64,000 nucleotides of DNA from Huiozyma naganishii CBS 8797 (taxonomy: Eukaryota; Ascomycota; Saccharomycetes; Saccharomycetales; Saccharomycetaceae): assembly GCF_000348985.1 (NCBI RefSeq), contig NC_035927.1, forward strand, positions 620,001 through 684,000, in the 5' to 3' direction. The notes below the pieces were generated by a model. The model did not search any database, was not told the origin of the DNA, and saw only the letters and a list, made by a program, of their open reading frames with translations. Shown piece after piece: positions 1-9,999 of this stretch. The translations under genes were made by a program, and so were the position numbers. The first letter of the stretch is position 1, and each line of letters starts with the position of its first letter.

Positions 1-59
1 ATATCTATAAGGTTACACACCTCGTCATGAACAAGTTATTTATGAACCTACAGTTATGC

Positions 60-857
60 TCAAGACAATTCGGACATCCAATCACACCACCCGTCTACTT
101 TATTTTTCATCGCGCTCCCACTTATGAACTCAACAGTTCCCTCTAACTGCTCAAAGTTAAAGGATCCAGAATATTGTACCTGTGAGAACAGGGGAAGACT
201 GTCTTCCTCATCATCACTGTCCCCGCCATCAACATCTTCAGAGTTACCATTCTTCTTTACTTCATTCAGCGATTTCTTCTTTCTGGTGATGATATGTCCA
301 ATTTCCCTTTCTATGGCCTGCTTGATCTTTGCGGGAGGTCTTGCCGTGAAGAAATCAAATTTATTGCATGCGATTAAAACATCGATGGCAGGATTTGAAT
401 TTTCTGTGACATTCAAGACGTCAACCAAAAACTCTGCCGTATTCGTCAATTCTTTGAGATCCACTGTCGAATCAACGACATAGACAACACCTTTCACGTT
501 TTTGTTCCCCTTCAAGAAGTCAAACAACTTATATCTAAGTTTGACGTGCCCAGGGAATTCAAGTAAGTTAGTGTGGCCTGGTAGATAATCGTGTTTTATA
601 GAAGGTTCTTGAGATAGAACACAACTTCTAAACGACTCGGTGGTCAATCTCGTAAATAATGTAGTCTTCCCAGAATGTGAAGGCCCCGCCACTACAATGC
701 TCTTCTGTGATTTCAACCCCTTTGCATTTGCCAGCTTACCCCCTCTTGAGACACTGTGAGCAGCATGCTGATTCCTCCTTAACAACAGAAGTACACAGCA
801 AGTGATAAAAACTGCTGCTAGAGATACAATTACCTTGACATCTAATATAGACTCCAT
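60..857 (-). CDS. SRP102: Signal recognition particle receptor beta subunit
   Basis: Membrane-anchored GTPase of the ER that holds the alpha subunit (Srp101) and helps dock ribosomes at the translocon. The reading frame is open up to 971, but I start at the ATG at 857, which puts the single hydrophobic anchor (residues about 7-26) at the N-terminus and gives 265 aa, close to the family's length. The P-loop GPSHSGKT is at residues 58-65, and a later CNKFD matches the NKxD guanine-binding motif. A lysine/acid-rich insert lies in the C-terminal third. It is divergent with RSM22, the same neighbour as in S. cerevisiae (YKL154/YKL155). Identification is firm. Confidence 0.93.
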   Translation of the reverse strand: MESILDVKVIVSLAAVFITCCVLLLLRRNQHAAHSVSRGGKLANAKGLKSQKSIVVAGPSHSGKTTLFTRLTTESFRSCVLSQEPSIKHDYLPGHTNLLEFPGHVKLRYKLFDFLKGNKNVKGVVYVVDSTVDLKELTNTAEFLVDVLNVTENSNPAIDVLIACNKFDFFTARPPAKIKQAIEREIGHIITRKKKSLNEVKKNGNSEDVDGGDSDDEEDSLPLFSQVQYSGSFNFEQLEGTVEFISGSAMKNKVDGWCDWMSELS

Positions 858-1044
858 TGAGTGGACACAGAGACAAAATTGATCCCAAACTCTAACGACC
901 ACTACTTCTTCCCAGTATTGCTCCAGTCGACGATGTAATGGGCGTGTTGTCGCGATGAACTTCGAATTCAATCAAAATTTTTATTAAATTTGTTATGACC
1001 TTAGTTTGGCATCTTTGACCCAGAGAAGGACATCGAGGGAGTCA

Positions 1045-2823
1045 ATGTTGAATAGAGCACCCCTGCGAGGTTTGTTAAAGCACCGTTTACATATACGAGG
1101 TGTTTGCAACCCGTCTGCTGCTCTTTTACAGGATTTTCGAAGTTCGCGGGAGAGGAGGTTGCTCCCGGAGACGCTGAAGGGTAAAGTGAACAATCTACAA
1201 ATCCTATTGAACGAGGATGTTGCTAAGGCGGTTAACAACAACATTGTATCCCTACATTTGCCGAATAATTTGCGTCGTGTGGCCAAAAATCAGTTTCTGA
1301 AATTGCAGGAAAATGAGGTTTATGAACTGCCCAAAACCTCTTTAGAGGTAGATGCTCACATCGCTGGGTTCTTTCTTAGAGACTACGCTGCAGCTTTCCA
1401 AGTGTTAACTGAACTAAAATCGAGACTCGGTAAATCAAACTTTAACCCACAACGAGTTCTGGACGTGAGTTTAGGTCCTGCTACCGGCATGATTGCGCTA
1501 AATGACGTTATGGGTGCAGAATTCAGACCCGAGGAGAAGGATGCCGTAATTACTTCAGGATCTGAAATGACCAAAAGAGCCAAGATTATGCTAAGTAGAC
1601 AGTTTAATGAGATTCCTATACCGCCGGCAGAAGCAGAAATCCCTGACACACAGGATAAAACTATTGATTCTGGGGGACCAGAAGTCAATGAAGATTATGA
1701 ACTTGTCGGTGAAGTGATGACGAAAAAAATTAAAACTGTTACCAAATTAAAGAACACTGTTCCAGTGAATAAGAAGTATGATTTAATTATTTTGCACCAC
1801 CAACTTTTGAGGAATAGAAAGAAGTTCCCCAAACAAGTGGATGAGAATATAGAAACTTATTTGAAACACTTGGCCCCCAATGGTCATATAGTGGTTATAG
1901 AGCGGGGTACTCCATTGGGCTTTGAAACTATAGCCCGAGCTCGGCAGCTTATGATCCGCCCAGAACGACACCCCATGGAGCATGGTAAAATATCTAGACC
2001 GTGGCTAAGAGGTGCAAAAATGAACATCACCGAGGGTCCCGGGGATTTTTATTTGAGCATTGTGGCACCTTGTCCACACCACCGGCAATGTCCTTTGCAG
2101 ACTGGAAATCCTAATTTCTACAATTTGCCACAGGGCAAAAAGCTGAAGTTTTGTTCGTTTCAAAAGAGTATCCGGCGTCCAAAGTTTAGCATCGAATTGA
2201 AGAAAGGTAAATGGCTAGCAATGCCATGGGAAGATGATAATGATGTCAGAAAACACAGAGAATTACGCGGCAAAGGTCGGCCGCACGGTAAAAATGAGGA
2301 AACTGTAAGTTTTTCCTATCTGATCGCTAAAAGGTCACCTACCGACCCGGAGACACTTCAGCAGATAGAGAAGACGAGGGAATCTTCAACTACCAAGTAT
2401 GAAACAGGGTCTCTTGGAGATAACACGCAAGACACATGGCCACGGATATTAACTCCTCCTTCGAAACAAAAGGGCCATGTTGTATTTGACTTGTGTGCCC
2501 CTTCTGGCCAGTTGGAAAAATGGATAGTTCCAAAATCGTTTTCCAAAGAAGCGTACCACGATGCGAGAAAAGCAACAAAGGGTGATTTGTGGGCATTAGA
2601 TGCCAAGACTAAGATACAGTCACTTGGGCGGATAAACTTGGAGAAGTTTGAAAAGTTAGAGAAGGAAAGAGTAAGAGCAATCAAGAAGGAGGACAAGGAA
2701 CGCGGCAATAAGATGGGAGATAAATTAAAAAAGTTAGATCAATCAGAAGCCCAGACAAACATTGAAGAAATGATTGATGAATCGGCTGAGGCATATGGAT
2801 ACTTCTGGAAACAAGACCAGTGA
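1045..2823 (+). CDS. RSM22: Mitochondrial small-ribosome methyltransferase-like protein Rsm22
   Basis: Rsm22/METTL17 family, needed for assembly of the mitochondrial small ribosomal subunit. The frame is open from a TTG at 1006, but the first ATG is 1045, giving 592 aa with a basic, probably mitochondrial N-terminus. A methyltransferase-like core is followed by the family's cysteine set: C343 and C349 in a CPHHRQC segment, C370 in KFCSFQ and C484 in DLCAPSG. In METTL17 homologues these bind an iron-sulfur cluster. The tail is lysine-rich and probably coiled. A seven-residue upstream frame (ATG 995, stop 1016-1018) lies just ahead of the start and could damp translation. Convergent with RPS27. 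Confidence 0.92.
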   Translation: MLNRAPLRGLLKHRLHIRGVCNPSAALLQDFRSSRERRLLPETLKGKVNNLQILLNEDVAKAVNNNIVSLHLPNNLRRVAKNQFLKLQENEVYELPKTSLEVDAHIAGFFLRDYAAAFQVLTELKSRLGKSNFNPQRVLDVSLGPATGMIALNDVMGAEFRPEEKDAVITSGSEMTKRAKIMLSRQFNEIPIPPAEAEIPDTQDKTIDSGGPEVNEDYELVGEVMTKKIKTVTKLKNTVPVNKKYDLIILHHQLLRNRKKFPKQVDENIETYLKHLAPNGHIVVIERGTPLGFETIARARQLMIRPERHPMEHGKISRPWLRGAKMNITEGPGDFYLSIVAPCPHHRQCPLQTGNPNFYNLPQGKKLKFCSFQKSIRRPKFSIELKKGKWLAMPWEDDNDVRKHRELRGKGRPHGKNEETVSFSYLIAKRSPTDPETLQQIEKTRESSTTKYETGSLGDNTQDTWPRILTPPSKQKGHVVFDLCAPSGQLEKWIVPKSFSKEAYHDARKATKGDLWALDAKTKIQSLGRINLEKFEKLEKERVRAIKKEDKERGNKMGDKLKKLDQSEAQTNIEEMIDESAEAYGYFWKQDQ

Positions 2824-3044
2824 AAATGCTCTTTAAGAAAAACATTATCAAGCATTTAATCTTGTAAATAATAGGCATGCGCCGCTTATGGTTAACGTGC
2901 CTGGCGGTACTTTAATATATTTATTATTGTTTTTATTTTTCGTGGTGAGATGAGTAAAGTATACAGAATGATACATCTATTAAGAGAAATAAAATATTCT
3001 ATTATCCTTCAAAGGAACCCGAACGTTGTAGCATACCGACCAAT

Positions 3045-3760
3045 TTACTTTCTTCTGAAAGAGGTACCTTCGGACAACTTGGCCTTACCACCAGTTGGGG
3101 TACACAAAACAGTGGCACAAGATTCACAGGTGACAGCGGTTTGGGCGTGAGAGAAGACAGTGGTGATGTTCAAACAACCTGGACATTTAACGTCCAAGAA
3201 GTAAGATCTTGGGGCTTGGACCAAAGTCTTAAGCTTGTGCTTTCTGGCCTCAGTGGCAGCAGATGGGTGCAATAAATCTTGAACTAAAACCTGTAGAATG
3301 TTTGAAATTTAATAATGTACCAGAGAATTGATAACATCAGTACAAAATTAACGTATCTGATTGTTAGTAAAAATGAAAGAAAAAGGGGGATTCACTGAAC
3401 TGTAGTAAACTGAGAGTGATTCTGGACAAAAAAACAATCAATGAAGAGAGCAAGTACGAGAGAATAGACTTCCCGTCATAAAGTGTCATATTTGAAGTAA
3501 TATCAATTCAGGAGATAAAGAAAAATGAAACAAGAGGTGTCCAAGGTATATCACAAAACTTAGCTCTTCAAATCAACCATCTTTTCTTCACGGGAATGAA
3601 CACACGCTTTTCTCTATGTGGCAAATAATTGGTAACCTTTAATTTTATCTATCCTCTGTCATATATCTCTCCCTCTCTAACTGCACACTCTCCATGTATC
3701 TTTCTACCACGCTCACCATACACTCATTTACCGTTCCATTTTCAAGTCTAAACATACCAT
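3045..3760 (-). CDS. RPS27A: 40S ribosomal protein eS27 (two exons)
   Basis: Zinc-ribbon protein of the small ribosomal subunit. Exon 2 is 3290-3045 and carries the CPGC...CESC zinc ligands. Exon 1 is only the ATG at 3760-3758, followed at once by the 5' splice site GTATGT (3757-3752). The branch point TACTAAC is at 3369-3363 and the 3' splice site TACAG ends at 3291. Splicing gives exactly 82 aa beginning [11 protein letters not shown], the length of the S. cerevisiae protein, whose genes also have an ATG-only first exon. The intron is 467 nt. The position between RSM22 and RCN1/APE2 matches RPS27A (YKL156W). A Rap1-like sequence with one mismatch lies at 4022-4032, about 260 nt upstream. 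Confidence 0.95.
3291..3757 (-). other. Spliceosomal intron of RPS27
   Basis: 467-nt intron with GTATGT at its 5' end, TACTAAC at 3369-3363 and TACAG at its 3' end. It begins directly after the start codon. No snoRNA-like box pair is evident inside it. Confidence 0.93.
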
Positions 3761-4227
3761 ATTGTGTCTAATGTGCTCTTCTGCTTGATCTAATGAATAA
3801 ACAGTGCAAAATAAACCTCCGGCTTCTAAACTGTGCTTCACTATATACCAAAAGAACGACTACCTCAAACATCGAAAAATGATGAATTTTGGAAAAAACT
3901 GAAGAGACGTAATTTTTGACAAATTTTGCGCGTCGGTCCATTCAAATCTTTTCCAAATAAGAAATTATGGCTTTTGCCAAAAAAACTGTTTTATTTAATT
4001 TTTAATTTGAAAAATTAAAAAATGCTTGGGTGCAGACACAGTCCCAAAATATGTTTTGAGCGGCCCGGAGATGAGCGATGGTTGATCATTAGGTGCTTGA
4101 CCTGGCCGTGGGGAGCAGGGCGAGCGGAACTTGGAAGGGTCCATACTTATGATTTCCTTGTCCGTATACATATATATGTAGGTATCTATACAGTTAATAT
4201 AGTGTAAATATGCTTTTTCAAGACATT
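3761..4227. other. Intergenic region, RPS27 promoter and RCN1 3' end
   Basis: 467 nt between two minus-strand genes. It is AT-rich near RPS27. The only recognisable motif is ATGCTTGGGTG (4022-4032), one mismatch from the Rap1 consensus, placed where ribosomal-protein promoters usually bind Rap1. Short open frames here have no support. Confidence 0.5.
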
Positions 4228-4851
4228 TCACTCGTCATCGGAGTCGAAGAGAGATCTTGGTGGGGCTGCCGTGCGTCTCTGTTCCAGCGCCATGACCGGC
4301 ACCATTTCATCATCTGATTTTTGTGTTTGACACCTGTCAATAGTGATACTTCCGACATCACTTACCAAGAGCACGCCTTTGTCATCATCGGCCTCACCAC
4401 TCATATGGCTTCGTGGCAAGTGTGTAGTCACATTTTCGATGGTGGACGGCCTTTCCTCACATCGAGTGTAGTCAAACTCAGGTGGTGGTGAAGTTGGGGG
4501 AGAAATGAGAAACAGATGGTCCCTTTCAGGCAGTTTCAAATAATCCTTTTCGCAAGTGGCAGCCGTGTTTGTCAGAGAGTATGTAAATTGGAAGTTGGAA
4601 GACAAAAGTTCATCATCGTTCTCCGCTACATGCATTATAGAGCGAGACAGGTCAGTTGCCGGCGATATTAGTAGTATTTTTTGGAATTTACGTAGCACGA
4701 TCAGCTGCAAAGGGTTGTCCCTTAGCACCGTATGGCTCAGTAGTACTGTGTCGCTTAACCAGTTTTGAATAAGCGAAACAGCATCGTTGTCTATTAAAAC
4801 CCCCTTTCTCCCTGTTATTACGATAGTGTCGGTAGCTAGTACTTCTGTCAT
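4228..4851 (-). CDS. RCN1: Calcipressin, calcineurin regulator
   Basis: 207-aa member of the RCAN/calcipressin family, which binds and modulates calcineurin. The C-terminal half has the family signature FLISPPTSPPPEF (the doubly phosphorylated SPPxSPP box; Mck1/GSK3-type phosphorylation is known in yeast), followed by an acidic end SLFDSDDE. The N-terminal half would be the RRM-like fold. The length is close to the S. cerevisiae protein (211 aa). It lies next to APE2 and divergent from it, as in S. cerevisiae (YKL159C/YKL157W). I found no convincing Crz1 site upstream. Confidence 0.9.
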   Translation of the reverse strand: MTEVLATDTIVITGRKGVLIDNDAVSLIQNWLSDTVLLSHTVLRDNPLQLIVLRKFQKILLISPATDLSRSIMHVAENDDELLSSNFQFTYSLTNTAATCEKDYLKLPERDHLFLISPPTSPPPEFDYTRCEERPSTIENVTTHLPRSHMSGEADDDKGVLLVSDVGSITIDRCQTQKSDDEMVPVMALEQRRTAAPPRSLFDSDDE

Positions 4852-5028
4852 GTTACCTGGAACTGGGCTGCCCTTTAGTAGTGTACGTCTGTTAGTTCAT
4901 TAATTTACTATATTATCAATAAGCATTATTTAATACAAAAAGGATTGTCAATTGATGGCAAAACGCACATTACAACCGCTCGTGTCAGTGAACTTGGAAA
5001 AGAACGTAAACGCCACAGGAGTGTACTC

Positions 5029-8000
5029 ATGACGTTATACCTGTCCGCAGTACGCGGCACTTTGACGAGGAGATTTCTGCCCATCGGACTGTCGAGAGGA
5101 ATTTTTACAGATATATTGGCAACGATGTTCCCCGTGACAATCCTTCCAAACTCTATCCAACATACAGAAATGCCAAAGCTCAACTCTCTGAAAACCTATC
5201 TCGCTAGTCACAACACCCCAAGACGTCCCCTAATGACTGCTACAAGACATTCATGCGCTAAATGCAACAAAATTCAACAACATTTGAACAACAAGTATGT
5301 AATTTCACGCGTTCTTCCATTGCACCCATTGAAACACATTGAAGTTGGTGATCTAGTACATTAAAGTCCAGATAGTAGGCTACAAGGTTCGATATACAGA
5401 CCACCTCTCGCAGCACGTGAATATCACGTGCTGCAGCAGTCTCAAGAATTTGATGTTGAAAAGACGGCTTATCTTACAAAGATTTGCTGGATCGCCACAC
5501 CAACATATCTTGCAACACCCTTACTAACAGCCGTCATTAACCATTGATCTTCCAAACAGAATGTCTATTGTTGACCGTGAAGTGTTGCCAACGAACGTGA
5601 CTCCGTTGCACTATGATTTGCAAGTGGAGCCCAACTTTGAGACGTTCAAATTTGATGGGGCCGTTTCCGTTACCTTAAAAGTCAATGATGACACCGTTGA
5701 CACCGTGTCCCTGAACTCAATTGATATCGACTTCCACACTGCTAAGATTGGAGACGTTGAAAACGCTGAGATCAAGCTGGACAATGAGTCGCAGATTGCT
5801 GCAATTGTGTTCCCCAAGGGGACACTTGCAGGGAAGGATGAAGTGACGTTGGACATTAAATTCACAGGTGTGCTGAACGACAACATGGCAGGGTTTTACC
5901 GTGCCAAATATGAGGATAAGAAGACTGGTAAAACGAAGTACATGGCTACGACTCAAATGGAGCCCACAGATGCCAGAAGAGCGTTCCCCTGTTTTGATGA
6001 ACCCAATTTGAAGGCCACATATGCGATCACTCTAGTATCCAAGCCAGAATTCACGCACTTGTCGAATATGGATGTTAAGGAGGAGTCTGTTTCCAACGGT
6101 AAAAAAGTTACCACGTTCAACACAACACCAAAGATGTCCACTTACCTGGTTGCCTTCATCGTGGCCGAGCTAAAGTACGTTGAGTGCAACGACTTTAGAA
6201 TCCCAGTGAGGGTTTATGCGACTCCAGGTGACGAGCATTTGGGTCAGTTCTCCGCTGATTTGACCGCCAAGACTTTGAATTTCTTCGAGAAGAGCTTCGG
6301 TATTAAGTATCCTTTGCCAAAGATGGATAACGTGGCGGTACACGAGTTTTCTGCTGGTGCCATGGAAAACTGGGGGTTGGTCACTTACCGTGTCGTTGAT
6401 GTCCTCCTAGACAAGGAGAATTCCACCTTGGACCGTATTCAAAGAGTTGCCGAAGTTGTTCAACACGAACTGGCACATCAATGGTTTGGTAACCTGGTCA
6501 CCATGGACTGGTGGGAAGGGTTATGGCTGAACGAAGGGTTTGCCACTTGGATGTCCTGGTACTCTTGCAACGAGTTTGAACCCGAATGGAAAGTGTGGGA
6601 ACAGTACGTCACTGACAACCTACAACACGCCTTGTCGCTAGACTCTTTGAGATCATCGCACCCAATTGAAGTCCCAGTTAAGAGAGCAGACGAGATTAAC
6701 CAAATCTTTGACGCAATCTCCTACTCCAAGGGCTCATCTCTGCTGAGAATGATCTCTAAGTGGTTGGGCGAGGATATTTTCATCAAGGGCGTCTCCCAGT
6801 ATTTGAAGAAGTTTAAGTTTCAAAATGCAAAGACTGAAGACTTATGGGACGCCTTGACTGAAGCATCTGGGAAGGATGTTCGTGGGGTCATGGATGTTTG
6901 GACCAAGAAGATTGGTTTTCCAGTTGTTAACGTGGAAGAAAATGGGAACAAGATTACATTTACCCAAAACCGTTATTTGTCTACAGGTGACGTCAAACCC
7001 GAAGAAGATAAGACCCTTTACCCAGTTTTCCTAGCTTTAAAAACCAAGGATGGAGTTGACACATCCTTGACATTGAACAAACGTTCTGAGACAATTGAGT
7101 TGAAGGATGCGGACTTCTTCAAGGTGAACGGTGACCAATCTGGTATTTACATAACCTCTTACTCGGACGAGAGATGGAAGAAATTGGGCCAACAGTCCAG
7201 TTTACTGTCTGTCGAAGACAGAACAGGATTGGTTGCTGATGCCAAGTCTTTGTCCCATTCCGGCTACACTTCCACCAAAAATTTTTTGGAACTAATCGCT
7301 AACTGGAAAGATGAGAAGTCTTTTGTTGTTTGGGAACAAATTTTGAACAGTATCTCTGGGTTGAAGACCACTTGGCTGTTCGAAGACCAAAAAGTGACAG
7401 AGGCGTTGGACGCATTCATTAGAGATTTGGTTATCAAGAAGACGAACGAATTGGGTTGGGACTTCTCAAGTAAGAATGACTCTTTCGCAACCCAACGTTT
7501 GAAGGTCTCTTTGTTTGGCGCTGCATGTGCTGCAAGAGAACCAAAAGTTGAATCTGTGGCTTTCGAAATGTTTGAGAAGTACGTGGCGGGTGACAAGAAG
7601 GCCATCCCTGCCCTAATCAAACCAATTGTTTTCAACACAGTGGCTAGAGCTGGCGGGAAGGAGAATTACGAAAAGGTCTACAATATTCTCCAAAATCCAA
7701 CCTCCGCCGACGAAAAGTTGGCAGCGTTGAGAACCTTGGGTAGATTTAAGGAATCTGACCTGTTGGAGAGAACTCTGGGCTACTTGTTCGACGGAACAGT
7801 TCTGAGCCAGGATATTTACATCCCAATGCAAGGTATGAGAGGCTCTAAAGAAGGTGTTGAAGCACTTTGGAAATGGACACAAAAAAATTGGGACGAACTG
7901 GTAAAGAGACTACCACCGGGTTTGTCTATGTTGGGTTCAGTAGTGATCATTTCCACCTCTGGGTTCACCTCTCTTGAAGCTAAGAAGCAGATCGAAGAAT

Positions 8001-8143
8001 TCTTCAAGGACAAATCCACCAAGGGTTTCGACCAATCTCTGGCACAATCCTTGGACACTATTACTTCGAAGGCTCAATGGGTTGGTAGAGACAGTGATGT
8101 TGTTCTGAACTACTTGAAGGAGCACGGTTATTACACCAAGTGA
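5029..8143 (+). CDS. APE2: M1 aminopeptidase Ape2, two exons, with a possible short (Aap1-like) isoform
   Basis: Zinc metallo-aminopeptidase that trims N-terminal residues from peptides. Exon 1 (5029-5294) and exon 2 (5560-8143) splice to 949 aa, near the 952 of S. cerevisiae Ape2. Exon 1 encodes a basic, hydroxylated leader (MTLYLSAVRGTLTRRF) and a RRPLMTATRHSCAKCNK stretch that matches the Ape2 N-terminus as I remember it. The exon junction restores a Lys codon just before the ATG at 5561. Starting there instead gives an 860-aa protein beginning MSIVDREVLP, the size and start of cytosolic Aap1. Numbered from that ATG: GAMEN at 266-270, zinc ligands H302, H306 and E325 in HELAH-x18-E. The locus sits beside RCN1 and RPS27, as APE2 does in S. 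cerevisiae. Confidence 0.93.
5295..5559 (+). other. Spliceosomal intron of APE2
   Basis: 265-nt intron: GTATGT at 5295-5300, TACTAAC at 5522-5528 and CAG at 5557-5559, all consensus. The reading frame is maintained across it (exon 1 ends with AA, exon 2 begins with A). S. cerevisiae APE2 also has one intron after its leader exon. This intron carries a CACGTG palindrome (5410-5434). Confidence 0.88.
5410..5434. promoter_or_regulatory. E-box palindrome inside the APE2 intron
   Basis: Inverted repeat with arms GCAGCACGTGA (5410-5420) and TCACGTGCTGC (5424-5434) around the 3-nt spacer ATA. Each arm holds a CACGTG core, the site of Cbf1/Pho4-type bHLH factors. It lies 127-151 nt before the internal ATG at 5561, so it could drive a transcript for the short isoform. 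Confidence 0.55.
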
Positions 8144-8232
8144 AGATCTTTGATTCAGCTTTGTCTTTTTGTATCCCCTCTATCTATCGCTACTTACTGT
8201 ATATAAAAAGGAAAAAGATTCAAAAATTTGAA

Positions 8233-8256
8233 ACGCGTTAAAAGAAGAGCGATGAG
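8233..8256 (+). promoter_or_regulatory. MCB and PAC elements upstream of RNH202
   Basis: ACGCGT (8233-8238, MluI cell-cycle box bound by MBF) is followed by GCGATGAG (8249-8256, PAC motif), 59-82 nt before the RNH202 ATG. MCB would suit S-phase expression. Motif matches only. Confidence 0.5.
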
Positions 8257-8314
8257 CTAATGGAAAAAGCTGAGGTTGCTCATTGCGCTGGGGGAATATC
8301 AGTAATCAAGCTCA

Positions 8315-9331
8315 ATGGCGAACAGAAGAATTGTTTTACTACCAACGAATGCAATTGATGCAGCAACTGAGCTGAAAGTGTTTGATTTATGCCACCCGTC
8401 CAATAATTCTAGCAAGGCAAGAGTGAAACTTTTCGCTTGTGGTGCAGAAGACACAACTCAAATCTATCGGTTGGAGAAGTACAGTTTCAGTCAAGGCGGT
8501 AGATACACGGAAGTGAGCGATTTGGCAAACGAAAAGTACCACTACACGGGGGAAGGCGACCCTGTTAAGTCGATCATTATAGTTAATGAACAAGATAGGT
8601 CCGACGGGTATGTTATCGAGGACAGTACATTCGACATCAGTAACAAGTACGACGTCACGTTCAATTTGATTTCGAAGTACTACAAGGATAGCATTTCAGC
8701 TGATGAGGCAGAGTATACTCGAAGAAATAATCATTCTAAATCGTCGGAGATTCGCGACAATAACTTTTTAACAGCAAGGGACTATCATGACGCGCTCATC
8801 GAAACATCGGACGCCAATTGGCAATTCGTCCCAAGGATTGTACTTCAAGGAGCACTGGAACGTATCTCCGACACTGTCACGGAGGCAGGCGACCAATATT
8901 ACAAGATAACAGAAGAAAGAATCATTTCGTTCTTGGTCCAGAGAGTAGAAAAGATTGTAGAGAGCTTCCCCAGCAGCCTACCGATCCCGATGGACTACCC
9001 TGAGGACATCCAAAAAGCCATGAAACACGTCATGGCATGTCAACTGCTGATATCTTTACTACCGGTGCAAACGTACCGGAAACTGGTAGAGCAGCCCCCA
9101 ATGGCTGCCAATTTTGAAAGCTACAGCACGTATAGAACGCAGATATCGTCAACTGTGAAGGAGCGTGAATTGCTGACTGAAGCCGCGGTAAATGCTGGTC
9201 TTGGTAATGGCAACGCACCCCCGAATAAACCCGTGGGTAAAACGGCAAAGAAGGTTGTTGTCCCAAAGAAGAAAGTCACCGTGGGGAAGGGTGCCATTGA
9301 CGGGTTCTTCAAGAGACAGTCAAAATCGTAA
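8315..9331 (+). CDS. RNH202: Ribonuclease H2 subunit B
   Basis: 338-aa non-catalytic subunit of the RNase H2 complex, which removes ribonucleotides from DNA. It begins MANRRIVLLPTNA, has the triple-barrel dimerisation region in its N-terminal third and a helical middle, and ends in a basic tail with GAIDGFFKRQ. That ending resembles a PIP box (Q-x2-I-x2-FF type) for PCNA binding: here the pattern is GKGAIDGFF. The ATG at 8315 is supported by family alignment; an earlier out-of-frame ATG at 8260 may be upstream of the transcription start. In S. cerevisiae this gene (YDR279W) is followed by RRP45, which is missing here. Confidence 0.9.
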   Translation: MANRRIVLLPTNAIDAATELKVFDLCHPSNNSSKARVKLFACGAEDTTQIYRLEKYSFSQGGRYTEVSDLANEKYHYTGEGDPVKSIIIVNEQDRSDGYVIEDSTFDISNKYDVTFNLISKYYKDSISADEAEYTRRNNHSKSSEIRDNNFLTARDYHDALIETSDANWQFVPRIVLQGALERISDTVTEAGDQYYKITEERIISFLVQRVEKIVESFPSSLPIPMDYPEDIQKAMKHVMACQLLISLLPVQTYRKLVEQPPMAANFESYSTYRTQISSTVKERELLTEAAVNAGLGNGNAPPNKPVGKTAKKVVVPKKKVTVGKGAIDGFFKRQSKS

Positions 9332-9999
9332 AGTTGCAATGGCGAACTCCTGTAGATGATAGTCACCCACGTTGCGCACACTAATTTCATCAAAGTTTGT
9401 ACAAACTGGATTCTCCGTCAACGCAATGATGGTAATCCAAACCCCTCGTGCTCTTTAAGGAAAGTCATCACGCAAACTGGAGCGATAACCAAGCGGTGGA
9501 GACATATCGGTAAGTGTAAGTGTACTGTTTGTGCTCCAAAACAAGCATACTGTGTTTCACTGTTTTGTCCGCATGCATGAAAGTATTCCATATTAGGACA
9601 GCGATGGGGAACACACAGACCCGTGGCAACATATGCTAGGGATCCGTCTATGCCAAGGAAACCATGTTCCCTTGACCGTGTTGTACACACGCGTCCACGC
9701 ATGCACGCCACGTGTGGACTGCCCAAATGAGTCAACTTTTGACTTCGAGTAAACATCGGTTGCTGCCTCGTGCTACTGCCGCACGTGATTCGGTACGCTG
9801 TAAGTAGCACATGGGCGAGCAGCAGCAGGTCGACCCCGACTAAGGATGCCCTGAACGTGTATCGTATACGTATAATATATATATATAAGGGTGCCCCGGT
9901 TTGATGTGCCATGGGTTGTAGGAATTGTGCAGAAGGGGTGTCCCATTGCTGTGTTGACCTCGCTGTCGGTCGTGGTCGCAATTGACTGTGTTTTGCTAC
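9332..9999. other. Intergenic region with phosphate- and Gcn4-type motifs
   Basis: 668 nt between RNH202 and the small membrane gene. It contains CACGTG at 9709-9714 (flanks GC-CACGTG-TGG) and 9782-9787 (flanks G-CACGTG-ATT), a Gcn4-type TGAGTCA at 9728-9734, and an AT run TATAATATATATATATA at 9871-9887. The long minus-strand open frame across it has poor protein character and I do not accept it. Confidence 0.5.

Noticed and set aside
4945..5364. Independent 139-codon gene between RCN1 and APE2
   Set aside because: It opens at TTG, and its frame up to 5294 is better explained as the leader exon of APE2; the part after 5294 is intron.
5380..5400. tRNA B-box-like GGTTCGATA
   Set aside because: No A box or cloverleaf around it; it lies in the APE2 intron. 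I found no tRNA gene in the window.
9418..9981. 187-codon open frame on the minus strand between RNH202 and the small membrane gene
   Set aside because: Starts at a non-canonical position, has random-looking composition rich in Cys/His/Arg, and overlaps the motif-bearing promoter.
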